DNA of 64,000 nt from the NCBI RefSeq assembly GCF_015351395.1, contig NZ_JADKPV010000004.1, positions 163,892-227,891 on the forward strand. Direction: 5' to 3'. The position numbers were made by a program, and so were the translations under genes. Origin of the DNA: Savagea serpentis. Its GTDB lineage: Bacteria; Bacillota; Bacilli; Bacillales_A; Planococcaceae. The notes beneath the pieces were generated by a model. It did no database searches, was not told where the DNA came from, and saw only the letters and a list, made by a program, of their open reading frames with translations. Shown piece after piece: positions 27,394 to 36,544 of this stretch; within the stretch, counting starts at the first letter, position 1; each line of letters begins with the position of its first letter.

Positions 27394-28779
27394 TTATTTT
27401 TCGTTTTTCTTTGGCAAATAGACGGTGATCTTTGTTCCTTTATCTAATTCGCTCTTCATATCAATCGTGCCACTATGAAGTTCTACTACTTGTTGAACGA
27501 TCGCTAAGCCGAGACCCGTCCCTTCAATTTCTTTCGTTCTAGAAGAATCCGCTCGGTAAAAACGTTCGAATAATTGAGGCATATGTTCTTCTTCTATCCC
27601 TATGCCACTATCTTCAATACAAAAGACAATCTCTTCTGAAAGCTCTTTTAACGAGATTCGAATGCTACCTTGCTCCGTGTATTTCACCGCATTGGAAATA
27701 AGGTTATCCCACACCTTTTCTAAAAAAGCAGGGTCTCCTTGATACGTAATCGGCTCTACTTCAAGCTCTAATGAAAGTTCTTTATTCACAATTTGCCATT
27801 GATAATTGCGCACGACGTCCCGTATTTGTTCGTCTAAAGCATACGTTTTCTTTTGCAACGGCGTCTTCAGTTGATCAAGTGAAGTTAACAACAATAACTG
27901 TTTCGTCAATGTCGATAAACGTTCTGTCTCCGATTCAATAATCGATGCATATTGTTGACGGGTCTCTTCGTCTACCTCTCGTTTATTTAATAAAGAAGCG
28001 TACCCCCGAATATTTAATAAAGGAGATTGGAAGTCGTGAGATACGTCGCTAATAAACTGCTTACGCATTTGATCATTTTGTTTTAGACGCTCTACCATTT
28101 GACTAAAACTTTGAGCGAGTTGTCCAATTTCATCTTGGCGCGCGATATCGAGTGACTCGACGAATTTCTCATCACCGATCTGTTTCGTCGCTTTCGTTAG
28201 TTCTGTAATTGGATCGATTAATTTTTTCGCAAAGAACAACATCGCCAAAAAACTGATAATGGCAATGACAATAACCATTCCACCTAATAACAAATGAACT
28301 TCCGTAAACAATAATTTAATATCTGGACGTAAAAACAAAGCATACCGATCCCCTTGATATAAAACAGGACTTCCGACAGTATTCGATGACTCATCCGCGA
28401 AAAATCCTGTCATAAACGTTTCCGTCGGAAAGTTTTGCATGCCGTTGTACACTTGTCCGTCCAATACTTGATCAATCGCTTCTTGCGCTAGATTATGTTC
28501 ACGAAAAGGCGCTCCGAAAAATTCGATTTCTTCCGTTGGTGAAACGAGAACGAGTTTATAACCGACCGCCGCTTCCGTGCGTAAAAAGAATTCTAAGTTA
28601 GGCGGCTGTTCCGATTCAATGTATGTCGCGATTTGTTGAACAATCGATATGTTTTTCGCTGAATTTTCTTCCTTCATATTTTGATGGTAATACGTATTGA
28701 CGATTAAAAAGGCGATGACTGTACTCATCACCATAATGATCGCAGTCATCGCTAAAAATTTTCCGTACAATGATTTCAT
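27394..28779 (-). CDS. hssS: Sensor histidine kinase, HssS-like
   Basis: A 461-residue membrane kinase. Two membrane segments (about 8-28 and 163-183) flank an outside sensor domain, then a HAMP domain (about 185-238), the phosphorylated His248 in SDVSHDFQSP, and an ATPase domain with N, G1 (EDSGIGIEEE) and G2 (GTGLGLAIV) boxes. The sensor shares with HssS of Staphylococcus the YYH segment, GAPFRE, a TGFF motif, NTVG and ALFLRPDI. HssS senses haem excess. Its start overlaps the response regulator stop by 4 bases. The assignment rests on these remembered sensor motifs. Confidence 0.78.
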   Translation of the reverse strand: MKSLYGKFLAMTAIIMVMSTVIAFLIVNTYYHQNMKEENSAKNISIVQQIATYIESEQPPNLEFFLRTEAAVGYKLVLVSPTEEIEFFGAPFREHNLAQEAIDQVLDGQVYNGMQNFPTETFMTGFFADESSNTVGSPVLYQGDRYALFLRPDIKLLFTEVHLLLGGMVIVIAIISFLAMLFFAKKLIDPITELTKATKQIGDEKFVESLDIARQDEIGQLAQSFSQMVERLKQNDQMRKQFISDVSHDFQSPLLNIRGYASLLNKREVDEETRQQYASIIESETERLSTLTKQLLLLTSLDQLKTPLQKKTYALDEQIRDVVRNYQWQIVNKELSLELEVEPITYQGDPAFLEKVWDNLISNAVKYTEQGSIRISLKELSEEIVFCIEDSGIGIEEEHMPQLFERFYRADSSRTKEIEGTGLGLAIVQQVVELHSGTIDMKSELDKGTKITVYLPKKNEK

Positions 28780-29450
28780 TCGCCCACGACCTCAAATTTA
28801 TACCCAACGCCACGCATCGTCACAATTTTCACTTCATCTTCAAATGGAGCTAATTTATCACGCAAACGTTTAATATGAACGTTTAACGTCTGTTCATCCC
28901 CTTCATAATCATATCCCCACACGCGCTCGATTAAAAAATCACGCGCATACACATGTCCTGGTCGGGAAGCAAGTAAGGAAAGTAAATCGAATTCTTTCAA
29001 TGGAAGTAAAAAAGTTTTATTTTGAATGTGTACTTCGTAGCGTTGGCGATCAATTTTTAATGGACCTGCGATAATTTGATCGTCCGTTGCCTTATCATAA
29101 CGACGTAAAATGGCACGAACACGGAACAATAATTCTTGAGGTTCAAATGGTTTGACGACATAGTCATCGCTCCCTGCTGTAAACCCGCGTTCTTTATCTT
29201 CTAATTCTCCTTTTGCTGTCAACATGAGCACAGGTATATCATCATACGCTCGCAATTCTTTCGTCAATGTGTAACCATCCATCTTCGGCATCATCACATC
29301 AACGATGGCGAGGTCTGGAATTTCATTTTCTACTAATGTGAGGGCTTCTTCCCCATCATATGCTTTCATCACTTTGTAACCCGCTTCTTGTAAATGAATC
29401 GAGACTAACTCTACAATGTGACGATCATCATCTACTACTAATATTTTCAT
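28776..29450 (-). CDS. hssR: Response regulator, OmpR family, HssR-like
   Basis: A 224-residue cytoplasmic regulator: receiver domain with the acidic pocket DDD (7-9), phospho-acceptor Asp51 in AIVDVMMPKMDG, TAKG and KPFEPQEL, then a winged-helix DNA-binding domain with ERVWGYDYEGDEQTLNVHIKRLR. The DYEGDE-x-T-x-(N/D)VHIKRLR block and the receiver resemble HssR. The ATG at 29450 has AAGGAG 8 bases upstream; a GTG at 29459 lies within that site. The usual target genes hrtAB are not in the window; the nearby MMPL operon is a candidate target. Confidence 0.82.
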   Translation of the reverse strand: MKILVVDDDRHIVELVSIHLQEAGYKVMKAYDGEEALTLVENEIPDLAIVDVMMPKMDGYTLTKELRAYDDIPVLMLTAKGELEDKERGFTAGSDDYVVKPFEPQELLFRVRAILRRYDKATDDQIIAGPLKIDRQRYEVHIQNKTFLLPLKEFDLLSLLASRPGHVYARDFLIERVWGYDYEGDEQTLNVHIKRLRDKLAPFEDEVKIVTMRGVGYKFEVVGE

Positions 29451-29548
29451 CTCATTCACTCCTTCTTTCTACCATACGTTGTTAATATGAATTTTACATC
29501 ACATACTTTTAATTCGCACACGATACGATAGAAGTAATCCATCATAAA

Positions 29549-29590
29549 TAAAAAAGCTGTCACAACCGTTATCCGATTGTGACAGCTTTT
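29549..29590 (-). terminator. Terminator of the dnaX-yaaK-recR-yaaL operon
   Basis: AAAAGCTGTCACAA/TTGTGACAGCTTTT hairpin with a following T-run on the minus strand, at the end of yaaL. Confidence 0.9.
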
Positions 29591-29816
29591 AAAAACGGCG
29601 ATTTAAACGAATGTTGCGTTCTCTCGCTTCTTTAAACATATAAAAATATTTACTTTCTGCTATTTTGCGTTTGGCAATCACGTGTTCATCATAATCACGT
29701 ACAAGTTCTTCAAGTTCGCGGGCTTGTTCCCACTCTTCTTTTAATTCTTGTAATAATTCCATGAAACGATCATCAAACTCTTGACGGACTGAATGTTTAC
29801 GAAATAGACGAAACAT
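29589..29816 (-). CDS. yaaL: YaaL family protein (DUF2508)
   Basis: A 75-residue soluble, highly charged, helical protein of unknown function. The position directly after recR and the sequence style (EFDDRFMELLQELKEEWEQA) match YaaL of Bacillus. Its ATG overlaps the recR stop region (shared base), so it is the last gene of the dnaX-yaaK-recR operon. Confidence 0.85.
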   Translation of the reverse strand: MFRLFRKHSVRQEFDDRFMELLQELKEEWEQARELEELVRDYDEHVIAKRKIAESKYFYMFKEARERNIRLNRRF

Positions 29817-30412
29817 TATAATTCTCGCCGCCCTTCAATCGCTTTAGAAAGCGTCACTTCATCCGCATACTCTAAGTCGCCTCCAACCGGTAAACCGTGC
29901 GCAATTCGTGTCGTTTTAATACCAGATGGTTTCACGAGACGCGAAATATACATCGCTGTCGCTTCCCCTTCTACTGTCGGATTCGTCGCTAAAATTAATT
30001 CTTGCACGCGCTCATCTTGCAGGCGTGTCAATAAACTAGGTACGTTAATATCTTCAGGCCCTACTCCGTCCATCGGCGAAATCGCACCGTGTAAAACGTG
30101 ATAACGACCATTATAATCGCGCATTTTTTCCATTGCGATGACATCTTTCGGGTCTTGGACGACACAGATCATCGACTCATCTCGCGATTGATCTTGACAT
30201 ATGTGACAAGGGTCTACATCTGTAATATGACCACAGACCGAACAGAAATGAATATTTCGTTTCGCGTCGACGAGTGCTTTCGCAAAGTCGAGCACTGTAT
30301 CTTCTTCCATATTTAACACGAAAAAAGCGAGACGACTCGCTGTTTTCGGGCCGATTGTCGGCAATTTCATAAAACTATCAATCAACTTTGAAATTGGTTC
30401 TGGATAATGCAT
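29816..30412 (-). CDS. recR: Recombination protein RecR
   Basis: A 198-residue DNA-repair protein that works with RecF/RecO to load RecA on single-stranded gaps. An N-terminal helix-hairpin-helix ([16 protein letters not shown], about residues 13-28), a zinc motif with four cysteines ([16 protein letters not shown], about 57-72) and a Toprim domain (ending in the [13 protein letters not shown] region) are complete. It lies 10 bases after yaaK. Confidence 0.97.
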   Translation of the reverse strand: MHYPEPISKLIDSFMKLPTIGPKTASRLAFFVLNMEEDTVLDFAKALVDAKRNIHFCSVCGHITDVDPCHICQDQSRDESMICVVQDPKDVIAMEKMRDYNGRYHVLHGAISPMDGVGPEDINVPSLLTRLQDERVQELILATNPTVEGEATAMYISRLVKPSGIKTTRIAHGLPVGGDLEYADEVTLSKAIEGRREL

Positions 30413-30422
30413 TGGACGCCTC

Positions 30423-30743
30423 CTAGAACATTCCTGGTAAGTTTAAGCCTTTCGTGAATTGTCCCATCGTGCTCTCAGACAATTGTTCCGCTTTTTTCAA
30501 TGCGTCATTCGTTGCGATGATGATGATGTCTTGTAACATTTCCACATCATCTGGATCTGCTAATTCTGGATCGATTTCGATATCGAGCACTTCACGATGT
30601 CCTGAAACCGTCACTTTCACCATACCATTTCCCGCTTCTCCGACGATGCGCTCTTCCCCTAATTTTTCTTGAGCTTCTGTCATTTTCTTTTGCATTTTTT
30701 GCATTTGTTTCATCATACCTTGCATATTTCCCATACCACGCAT
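30423..30743 (-). CDS. yaaK: YbaB/EbfC family nucleoid-associated protein
   Basis: A 106-residue DNA-binding protein with a methionine- and lysine-rich N-terminal helix ([18 protein letters not shown]) and the YbaB fold ending [10 protein letters not shown]. Its place between dnaX and recR is conserved across bacteria. I chose the ATG at 30743, 8 bases after GAGGAGG; a TTG at 30761 overlaps that site. Confidence 0.95.
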   Translation of the reverse strand: MRGMGNMQGMMKQMQKMQKKMTEAQEKLGEERIVGEAGNGMVKVTVSGHREVLDIEIDPELADPDDVEMLQDIIIIATNDALKKAEQLSESTMGQFTKGLNLPGMF

Positions 30744-30767
30744 AATTGTATGCCTCCTCAATAATTT

Positions 30768-32483
30768 TTATTCGTCGACGACTGTCACAATGTCACCAAA
30801 CAATTCAGTCGCTTGAACGATATGCTCTTGTTCATCTGCCACATCATGCATTTCGAAAGCTTCTTCTGCTTGTTCTTCTACTTCTTCTGAGCGATTCATC
30901 TTCGTTGCGATAAATTCAGACCGAATCTTTTGCCACTGTTCTTCTGGAACGTAAATGACATCGTACGGCTTTTGTAAAAACTGTTGTAATGTGCGCAACA
31001 ATTCATCTCGCAAAAGCTCTTTTTCAAGGGCGATGGAACAATGAATATCATAATTGAATTTTAACACAAAAGCACTCGAAGATGCTGCGACGGGTTCTGT
31101 TTCTTCCAAAAGTGCTGCATGCGATTTCGTTAAAGCTTGCATTAAATTGGCCCATAGCGAGCGCAATTGAACGAGATCTTGTTTCGTCGCTTCTGCTAAT
31201 ACCCCTTCTACTTTCGCTTTTGGCACCCGAATGACAGGTTTTTGTTGCGGTGCTCTCGATGCTTGTTTCACTTGTTTTGCAGGGGCTGGACGATTTTCAA
31301 CGAGTTGACGTAAATCAAATACTGTTTTACGTAAATCATCGAGCTGTTGTTGAACATTTTCGTCAACAGGAGCTTCTACAGTCGCTGCTGGAGCGATTGA
31401 CATCATATGGATGATTTTCAATAATGCCGACTCGATGTAGACACGTGCATAATTAGAAAAACGCATCTCTTGTTGCGCTTGAGCGAATACGTCGATACAG
31501 GCATAGAGCTGTTCTACCGTAAACCTTTCAATGACGGACTGAAACGTTATTGGATCTTGAATCATTTGTAAAAGATGTCCAGAGTCGTTAGCCGTTTTCA
31601 ATAGAAGGAAATCCCGGAACAATGTGATGCTATCTTCGACAAGACGCAGTTCATCTTTCCCTTCTTGCATCAATTCATCGATGATCGACAATGCTCGTTT
31701 CGGGTCGTTTGAAACGAGTGCATCAGTCAATTCATAAAAGCGATCTTCACTGATCGAGCCTGTGACGAGCAAGGCTGCGTCTATCGTAATGGTGTCGCTA
31801 CTGAAGGCGACGACTTGATCCAACATACTGAGCGCATCTCGCATCCCACCGGAAGCCGCCTGTGCAATGACTTGAAGTGCTCCTTTTTCCGCGGTCACTT
31901 CAATATCATCCAATACGACAGACAAACGATCGATGATTTCTTCATTCGTTAACGGCTTAAAGTCGAATCGTTGACAGCGTGAAATAATGGTCAGTGGAAT
32001 TTTATGCGGTTCGGTTGTCGCTAAAATGAACACGACATGACTCGGCGGCTCTTCTAATGTTTTTAAAAGCGCATTAAATGCCGAATTCGATAACATGTGT
32101 ACTTCATCAATAATGTACACTTTATAAGGCGACCGAGCTGGAGCTACGTGAACTTTTCCGATAATTTCACGCATCTCTTCCACCCGTGAGTTCGAAGCAG
32201 CATCAAATTCAATGACGTCTGTATTTGAACCTTCTGTAATGCTCAAGCACGTCTCACATTCATTACAAGGTTCAGGTGCTGGTCCACGCTCACAGTTCAA
32301 AGCTTTCGCAAACACTTTAGCCGTCGTCGTCTTCCCAGTCCCACGAGGTCCGGAGAACAAATAAGCGTGAGTCGTTCGATTATGGAGTAAAGCATTTTGT
32401 AACGTCTGCTTCACTAACGCTTGTCCTGACATATCTCCGAACGTTTGTGGGCGATACGCACGATAAAACGATTGATGAATCAT
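30768..32483 (-). CDS. dnaX: DNA polymerase III subunits gamma/tau
   Basis: A 571-residue clamp-loader ATPase. The N-terminal AAA+ domain shows FSGPRGTGKTTTAK (Walker A, about residues 43-56), a zinc module (CERGPAPEPCNECETC, about 69-84), DEVHML (Walker B) and the sensor region ATTEPHKIP. Domains III-V of tau follow, with a low-complexity linker near residues 385-420. It starts the operon dnaX-yaaK-recR-yaaL. Upstream there is a TATAAT at 32523-32518 on the minus strand without a good -35 element. Confidence 0.97.
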   Translation of the reverse strand: MIHQSFYRAYRPQTFGDMSGQALVKQTLQNALLHNRTTHAYLFSGPRGTGKTTTAKVFAKALNCERGPAPEPCNECETCLSITEGSNTDVIEFDAASNSRVEEMREIIGKVHVAPARSPYKVYIIDEVHMLSNSAFNALLKTLEEPPSHVVFILATTEPHKIPLTIISRCQRFDFKPLTNEEIIDRLSVVLDDIEVTAEKGALQVIAQAASGGMRDALSMLDQVVAFSSDTITIDAALLVTGSISEDRFYELTDALVSNDPKRALSIIDELMQEGKDELRLVEDSITLFRDFLLLKTANDSGHLLQMIQDPITFQSVIERFTVEQLYACIDVFAQAQQEMRFSNYARVYIESALLKIIHMMSIAPAATVEAPVDENVQQQLDDLRKTVFDLRQLVENRPAPAKQVKQASRAPQQKPVIRVPKAKVEGVLAEATKQDLVQLRSLWANLMQALTKSHAALLEETEPVAASSSAFVLKFNYDIHCSIALEKELLRDELLRTLQQFLQKPYDVIYVPEEQWQKIRSEFIATKMNRSEEVEEQAEEAFEMHDVADEQEHIVQATELFGDIVTVVDE

Positions 32484-32676
32484 TCACGTCGCTTCCTTTC
32501 TTTTTTCTCATTCGTTTATTATACCATTTTCTCACGTCTTTATGTTACTTTGCAAATAGCGAGAACATTTACGCAAACGACAATCATTTTGTACAATAAT
32601 TACGTCCTGCGATATGCTGTATTTATCTTTAGAATGTCCTAGCCTACACTATACAAGACGTAAAGGAGAGAGTATT

Positions 32677-32919
32677 TTGCATAATGCCAAACAGTCACAT
32701 TTATACAAATATAGAAAAGCACGGCCTGCTTTATTGTTTTTAACATTTTTCGCTTGGATTGCTTATGCTGTGTGCGCCATTGTATTTGGTTTCACACCTT
32801 GGTTCGTGAAACTACTTAGATTTATTGCACTCCTTCTTTCTTTTCTATTGTTCTTTTACATCAAAAAGCATCTTCAATATACAAAAAGTGCGCAAGAAAA
32901 GAGTGAGCATAAAAAATAA
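32677..32919 (+). CDS. Small two-helix membrane protein of unknown function
   Basis: An 80-residue protein if started at the TTG at 32677, which has AAAGGAG 8 bases upstream. A basic N-terminus is followed by two hydrophobic segments (about 20-40 and 47-63) and a charged tail (YTKSAQEKSEHKK). I do not recognise the family. It is a single gene between the divergent dnaX operon and the convergent ffs gene. Confidence 0.6.
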   Translation: MHNAKQSHLYKYRKARPALLFLTFFAWIAYAVCAIVFGFTPWFVKLLRFIALLLSFLLFFYIKKHLQYTKSAQEKSEHKK

Positions 32920-32954
32920 CTTTTTCTATACTCACTCTACAACTCATCGACAAA

Positions 32955-32989
32955 TGAAAAACAGCCACTTCTCAATGAAGTGACTGTTG
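32955..32989 (-). terminator. Terminator of ffs, also convergent with the small membrane protein gene
   Basis: ACAGTCACTTC/GAAGTGGCTGT (one wobble pair) around a 5-base loop, followed by TTTTTC on the minus strand. Confidence 0.75.
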
Positions 32990-33002
32990 AAAATTCTTAA
33001 TT

Positions 33003-33274
33003 ATGCCGCGCACCTTCCGTCGACGACCGCACATAGACGTTACTCATGTCGCCAGCTCAGCCTAGGCTGCCCCGCGGCACATGAAATGATCCACTTAATG
33101 CTGCTTCCTTCCGGACCTGACATGGTTCATGGGTTTCCATTGCGCAGGACCCAAACGTCAACACTACGTGCATGAGGCAGACTCTACAATACGAGAAGCC
33201 TCGAGAAGGGATTCAGTCTTGCTGAAGCGGATTGCAAGTACAGGGCACCGCTAATTCCCCACCTAGCACGGCAT
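33003..33274 (-). ncRNA. ffs: Signal recognition particle RNA (long, Alu-containing; scRNA)
   Basis: About 270 bases, the size of the Bacillus form with an Alu domain. The 5' end GCCGTGCTAGGTGGGGA and the domain IV loop GTCCGGAAGGAAGCAGC (near 33105-33121) are diagnostic, and the 3' end pairs back to close the long rod. It recognises signal peptides with Ffh and HBsu. A minus-strand promoter at 33280-33307 places transcription start at about 33273. Confidence 0.95.
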
Positions 33275-33279
33275 TTTTA

Positions 33280-33307
33280 AGTATATCATCTTTTTGCAAA
33301 AAATCAA
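33280..33307 (-). promoter_or_regulatory. Sigma-A promoter of ffs
   Basis: TTGATT, 16 bases, TATACT on the minus strand, ending 6 bases before the expected 5' end of the SRP RNA. Confidence 0.7.
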
Positions 33308-33353
33308 CTCTCAACAATTCCAAACATCTTTAAAAAAACTTTTTAAAAGAGGG

Positions 33354-33382
33354 TTGACGTTTTTAAATATAGCTGATATATT
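33354..33382 (+). promoter_or_regulatory. Sigma-A promoter of tRNA-Ser
   Basis: TTGACG, 17 bases, TATATT, about 35 bases before the tRNA. Confidence 0.8.
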
Positions 33383-33417
33383 AGATATTGTCCGAATGAG
33401 GACATCATATAAACCAC

Positions 33418-33510
33418 GGAGGAATACCCAAGCCCGGCTGAAGGGATCGGTCTTGAAAACCGACAGGGGTGTCAAAGCCCGCGGGGGTTCGAATCCCTCT
33501 TCCTCCGCCA
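33418..33510 (+). tRNA. tRNA-Ser (anticodon UGA)
   Basis: The acceptor stem GGAGGAA/TTCCTCC, the long variable arm typical of serine tRNA, the anticodon loop CTTGAAA (TGA at 33454-33456), the T-arm GGGGGTTCGAATCCCTC and an encoded CCA end are all present. It has its own promoter and a terminator. Confidence 0.97.
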
Positions 33511-33525
33511 TATTTTTTCAAATGT

Positions 33526-33553
33526 CTGTTCCGATTGATGGAACAGTTTTTTT
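33526..33553 (+). terminator. Terminator of tRNA-Ser
   Basis: CTGTTCC/GGAACAG with a 7-base loop and seven T, 15 bases after the tRNA CCA end. Confidence 0.9.
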
Positions 33554-33608
33554 ATGTTTTTTTCACTTTTAAAATTCGAATTTCAATAAACTTTTATCAT
33601 AAACTGAT

Positions 33609-33657
33609 GTTGAAACAATATTTACAAAATCTCTAAATATTGTTTCAACGTTTTTTT
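33609..33657 (+). terminator. Second terminator-like hairpin without an assigned gene
   Basis: GTTGAAACAATATTT/AAATATTGTTTCAAC is a perfect 15-base stem with an 11-base loop, followed by G and seven T on the plus strand. It lies 56 bases after the tRNA terminator and before the end of the convergent lipoprotein gene, for which it has the wrong T-run orientation. Confidence 0.6.
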
Positions 33658-33678
33658 ATACATCGATTTCAATACGCC

Positions 33679-34500
33679 TTACTTAGGTGGTTCGAGGCTT
33701 TCTAAATACTGTCTAACGCGCTTTGCATCATCTTCTTGTAATACATACATATTTTGCTCATCGGACTTCTCCATTATTCGAACACGCTGCTCTTTATCTA
33801 ACCAAATATCATACAAATGATTACCGTAGACGACAGTAGCATCTGGTCCGATCATGTTCATAATCTCTGTAAACGGTGTCGCACGTTGAAATGCTTCGTG
33901 AACTTCTTTACCGAACGCTTCATCATCGATTTCTCCTGTGCTTCTCAGCCATTCTAATGGCTCATCTTTTACCCAAATGGCTTGCCACTCGTCATTTCTC
34001 CATAAGTAAGTTCCCTCTGCTTCCCAACGATCTTCACTAGGATCATATGCTACATTTTGAATGATTGGTGTAAAGGTATGATTTTGTTCTACTAATCCCC
34101 CATGCTCCTCAGCATCAGATGCTACCTTTTGTAATTCACGGATAAACTCCTCTTCTGAATGTGTTGCTCCGTCTTGTTTTTCTTCAATGACTTTTACATC
34201 CAATGCATTCATTTGTCCAGGATATGATTCCATCACAATGCCATTCGTTTCAATATTCACCTTCTGACCAACTCGAAGGTTCGACGATTCCGGGTAAGAA
34301 AAGATAATATAATCATTTCGCTCAGCATCTTTTGTCATTTTTCCAACTCCGTGAAACGACTTATCCTCTATTGAAGTGATATACCATCCTTCTAGCATCG
34401 TTCCGTCATCCTTTCCTTCTAAATCTCCGTCACTTTGAGTTTGACAAGCGACGAGCAAACTTAAACAGCTGATTAGGATGAACATACTCCATTTTTTCAT
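33679..34500 (-). CDS. Lipoprotein with an N-terminal DUF3221-like domain
   Basis: A 273-residue exported lipoprotein with a signal peptide and lipobox LLVACQ (Cys about residue 19). A DUF3221-like beta domain follows (GWYITSIEDKS to GQMNALDVKVIEE, about 42-107). The C-terminal half (about 115-273) is acidic and has no family I recognise. It is a single gene with its own promoter region upstream of 34500 and is anchored on the outer face of the membrane; function unknown. Confidence 0.75.
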   Translation of the reverse strand: MKKWSMFILISCLSLLVACQTQSDGDLEGKDDGTMLEGWYITSIEDKSFHGVGKMTKDAERNDYIIFSYPESSNLRVGQKVNIETNGIVMESYPGQMNALDVKVIEEKQDGATHSEEEFIRELQKVASDAEEHGGLVEQNHTFTPIIQNVAYDPSEDRWEAEGTYLWRNDEWQAIWVKDEPLEWLRSTGEIDDEAFGKEVHEAFQRATPFTEIMNMIGPDATVVYGNHLYDIWLDKEQRVRIMEKSDEQNMYVLQEDDAKRVRQYLESLEPPK

Positions 34501-34548
34501 GTTATCCCCTCCTTATTGAAGTAGACGAAGCAAGAACGATTTCGTTAC

Positions 34549-34580
34549 AAAAAAACAGTCGACGGAGTCGTCGACTGTTT
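34549..34580 (-). terminator. Terminator of hom-thrC-thrB
   Basis: AAACAGTCGACG/CGTCGACTGTTT with a 4-base loop and TTTTTTT on the minus strand, just after thrB. Confidence 0.92.
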
Positions 34581-34583
34581 CAT

Positions 34584-35477
34584 TTATTGAACATATGTCC
34601 CTTTATTGCTTGGATGAGCTTCAATCGGTTCGTACACAGGATAATGTTTGCGCACAGCTTGCGCTACTTCAGCGACACGGTCCTCCGGCATAAGAACAAA
34701 TAGAGAAGGACCTGCTCCACTAATCGTCATTCCATAAGCGCCAGATGATTTCACGAGCGCTCGTACTTCATCAAAATGTGGAAACATCTTTTTGCGAAAC
34801 GGCTCGTGGAACGTATCACGTTCGAGCATTTTACCTGCGAGCGACCACTGTTCATTCGCAATCGCTGCGACGAATAAATGTCCGGCCGCACTGCCCGCTG
34901 TCGCTTCTGCATGATTGATGACTTCTGGGATGACACTGCGTGACTCTGATGTCGCTAATTGCACGTCAGGCACTAAAATGAGTGCCCCGACTTTCGGTGC
35001 GTCTAATGCCACATAGTCAAGCTCTCCATTTTTATAATAAGAGAGAACGAAACCACCATGAATAGCCGCATTGACATTGTCCGCATGACCTTCAAATGTC
35101 GTGCCGAGCTCTAGTTTTTGTTGCATCGACAAGTCAAGCTGCAAAATTTCATTTGCAATTTCCACTCCCGCCGCAATCGCAGAAGCACTGCTTCCTAAAC
35201 CTTTTCCTAAAGGAATATTAGATGAAACGACGAGCACGTGAGGTGAAATCGAACGCCCTGCAAATTTTGCAGTGCCGAGAATCGTCTTCACGATTAAATT
35301 GCTTTCGCCACTTGTTAAACTCGCATACTCTTTTTCACGATATTCAACATGCCAACGATCCGATTCATACACGCGCACTTCCATTGTTAAATCTAATGCT
35401 AAGCCGAAACAATCATAACCTGGTCCGAGGTTTGCAGTTGTCGCCGGGACGACGACAGTAAACTTCGGCTGATCCAT
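34584..35477 (-). CDS. thrB: Homoserine kinase
   Basis: A 297-residue GHMP-family kinase that phosphorylates homoserine with ATP in threonine synthesis. The N-terminal VVVPATTANLGPGYDCFGLA and the phosphate loop IPLGKGLGSSASAIAAG (about residues 84-100) are clear, and GAGPSLFVL is in the C-terminal part. Its start shares one base with the thrC stop (TAATG), so the two are coupled. Confidence 0.96.
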   Translation of the reverse strand: MDQPKFTVVVPATTANLGPGYDCFGLALDLTMEVRVYESDRWHVEYREKEYASLTSGESNLIVKTILGTAKFAGRSISPHVLVVSSNIPLGKGLGSSASAIAAGVEIANEILQLDLSMQQKLELGTTFEGHADNVNAAIHGGFVLSYYKNGELDYVALDAPKVGALILVPDVQLATSESRSVIPEVINHAEATAGSAAGHLFVAAIANEQWSLAGKMLERDTFHEPFRKKMFPHFDEVRALVKSSGAYGMTISGAGPSLFVLMPEDRVAEVAQAVRKHYPVYEPIEAHPSNKGTYVQ

Positions 35478-36538
35478 TACGCTTTTCCTTCTTGTAAATC
35501 TTTTAAAAAGGCAGTGAATTCATCTTTCGATAAAATCGGCTCATCTTTATTCACTTCAATCGCAGTTTCCGGATCTTTTAAACCATTTCCTGTTAAAATT
35601 CCAACTACTGTTGCGCCTTTTTCAATTTCGCCTGCTTCGATGCGTTTTTTAAGTCCCGCAATTGTCGCACATGATGCAGGTTCTGCGAATACGCCGTCGC
35701 GTGATGCGAGCATTTTATACGCTTCTAAAATTTCTTCATCTGTCACGCTCATAATGTGACCGTTCGATTCTTCAAGTGCCGCCGTCGCTAAATGCCAGCT
35801 CGCTGGATTTCCGATACGAATCGCTGTTGCGACTGTTTCTGGTTCTTCAAAGACTCGGTCGTATACAATTGGAGCTGCGCCATCTGCTTGAACACCGAGC
35901 AATGTCGGGCGTTCTCCGCCTTTTTTCGCTTGATATTCTGTGAACCCTTTCCATGCTGCTGAAATATTTCCAGCGTTTCCGACTGGAAGAGCGAAGTAAT
36001 CAGGTACTTGACCATCCAATTGATTGATCACTTCAAATGCAATCGTCTTTTGACCTTCTAAACGGTAAGGGTTAACCGAGTTAACGAGCGCGATTTGGCC
36101 TTCGCCTACTTCGCGTACCATATTTAATGCTTCGTCAAAGTTTCCTTCGATTTCGACGATGTCCGCTCCGTACATTTTCGCTTGCGCTAATTTTCCGAGC
36201 GCAATTTTCCCTTCAGGAATGACGACGATTGTACGCATCCCTGCACGCGCACCGTATGCTGCCGCAGAAGCTGATGTGTTCCCAGTCGATGCACAAATTA
36301 ATGCTGTCTTTCCTTCTTCTTTCGCTTTCGCTACCGCCATCACCATTCCGCGGTCTTTAAATGAACCAGTCGGGTTAGAACCTTCCGTTTTAACGTACAC
36401 GTTCACGCCCCATTCCGCTGATAAGTTTTTCAGGTGGATAAGTGGTGTGTTCCCTTCTTGTAAAGTTAATTCAGGTGTCGCTTCTGATACGGGTAGCCAT
36501 TCTTTATATTCCTCGATTAAACCGTTCCAACGTCTCAT
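35477..36538 (-). CDS. thrC: Threonine synthase
   Basis: A 353-residue PLP enzyme that turns phosphohomoserine into threonine. The cofactor lysine is in [10 protein letters not shown] (about residue 61), the phosphate-binding loop is GNAGN, and a serine in [17 protein letters not shown] is conserved. It lies 6 bases after hom and is fused in expression to thrB: hom-thrC-thrB as in B. subtilis. Confidence 0.96.
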   Translation of the reverse strand: MRRWNGLIEEYKEWLPVSEATPELTLQEGNTPLIHLKNLSAEWGVNVYVKTEGSNPTGSFKDRGMVMAVAKAKEEGKTALICASTGNTSASAAAYGARAGMRTIVVIPEGKIALGKLAQAKMYGADIVEIEGNFDEALNMVREVGEGQIALVNSVNPYRLEGQKTIAFEVINQLDGQVPDYFALPVGNAGNISAAWKGFTEYQAKKGGERPTLLGVQADGAAPIVYDRVFEEPETVATAIRIGNPASWHLATAALEESNGHIMSVTDEEILEAYKMLASRDGVFAEPASCATIAGLKKRIEAGEIEKGATVVGILTGNGLKDPETAIEVNKDEPILSKDEFTAFLKDLQEGKA

Positions 36539-36544
36539 AATAAA

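Noticed and set aside
33290..33350. Runs of A and T before the tRNA-Ser promoter as a possible small gene
   Set aside because: These bases are explained by the ffs promoter on the minus strand and the spacer before the tRNA promoter; no reading frame is supported.
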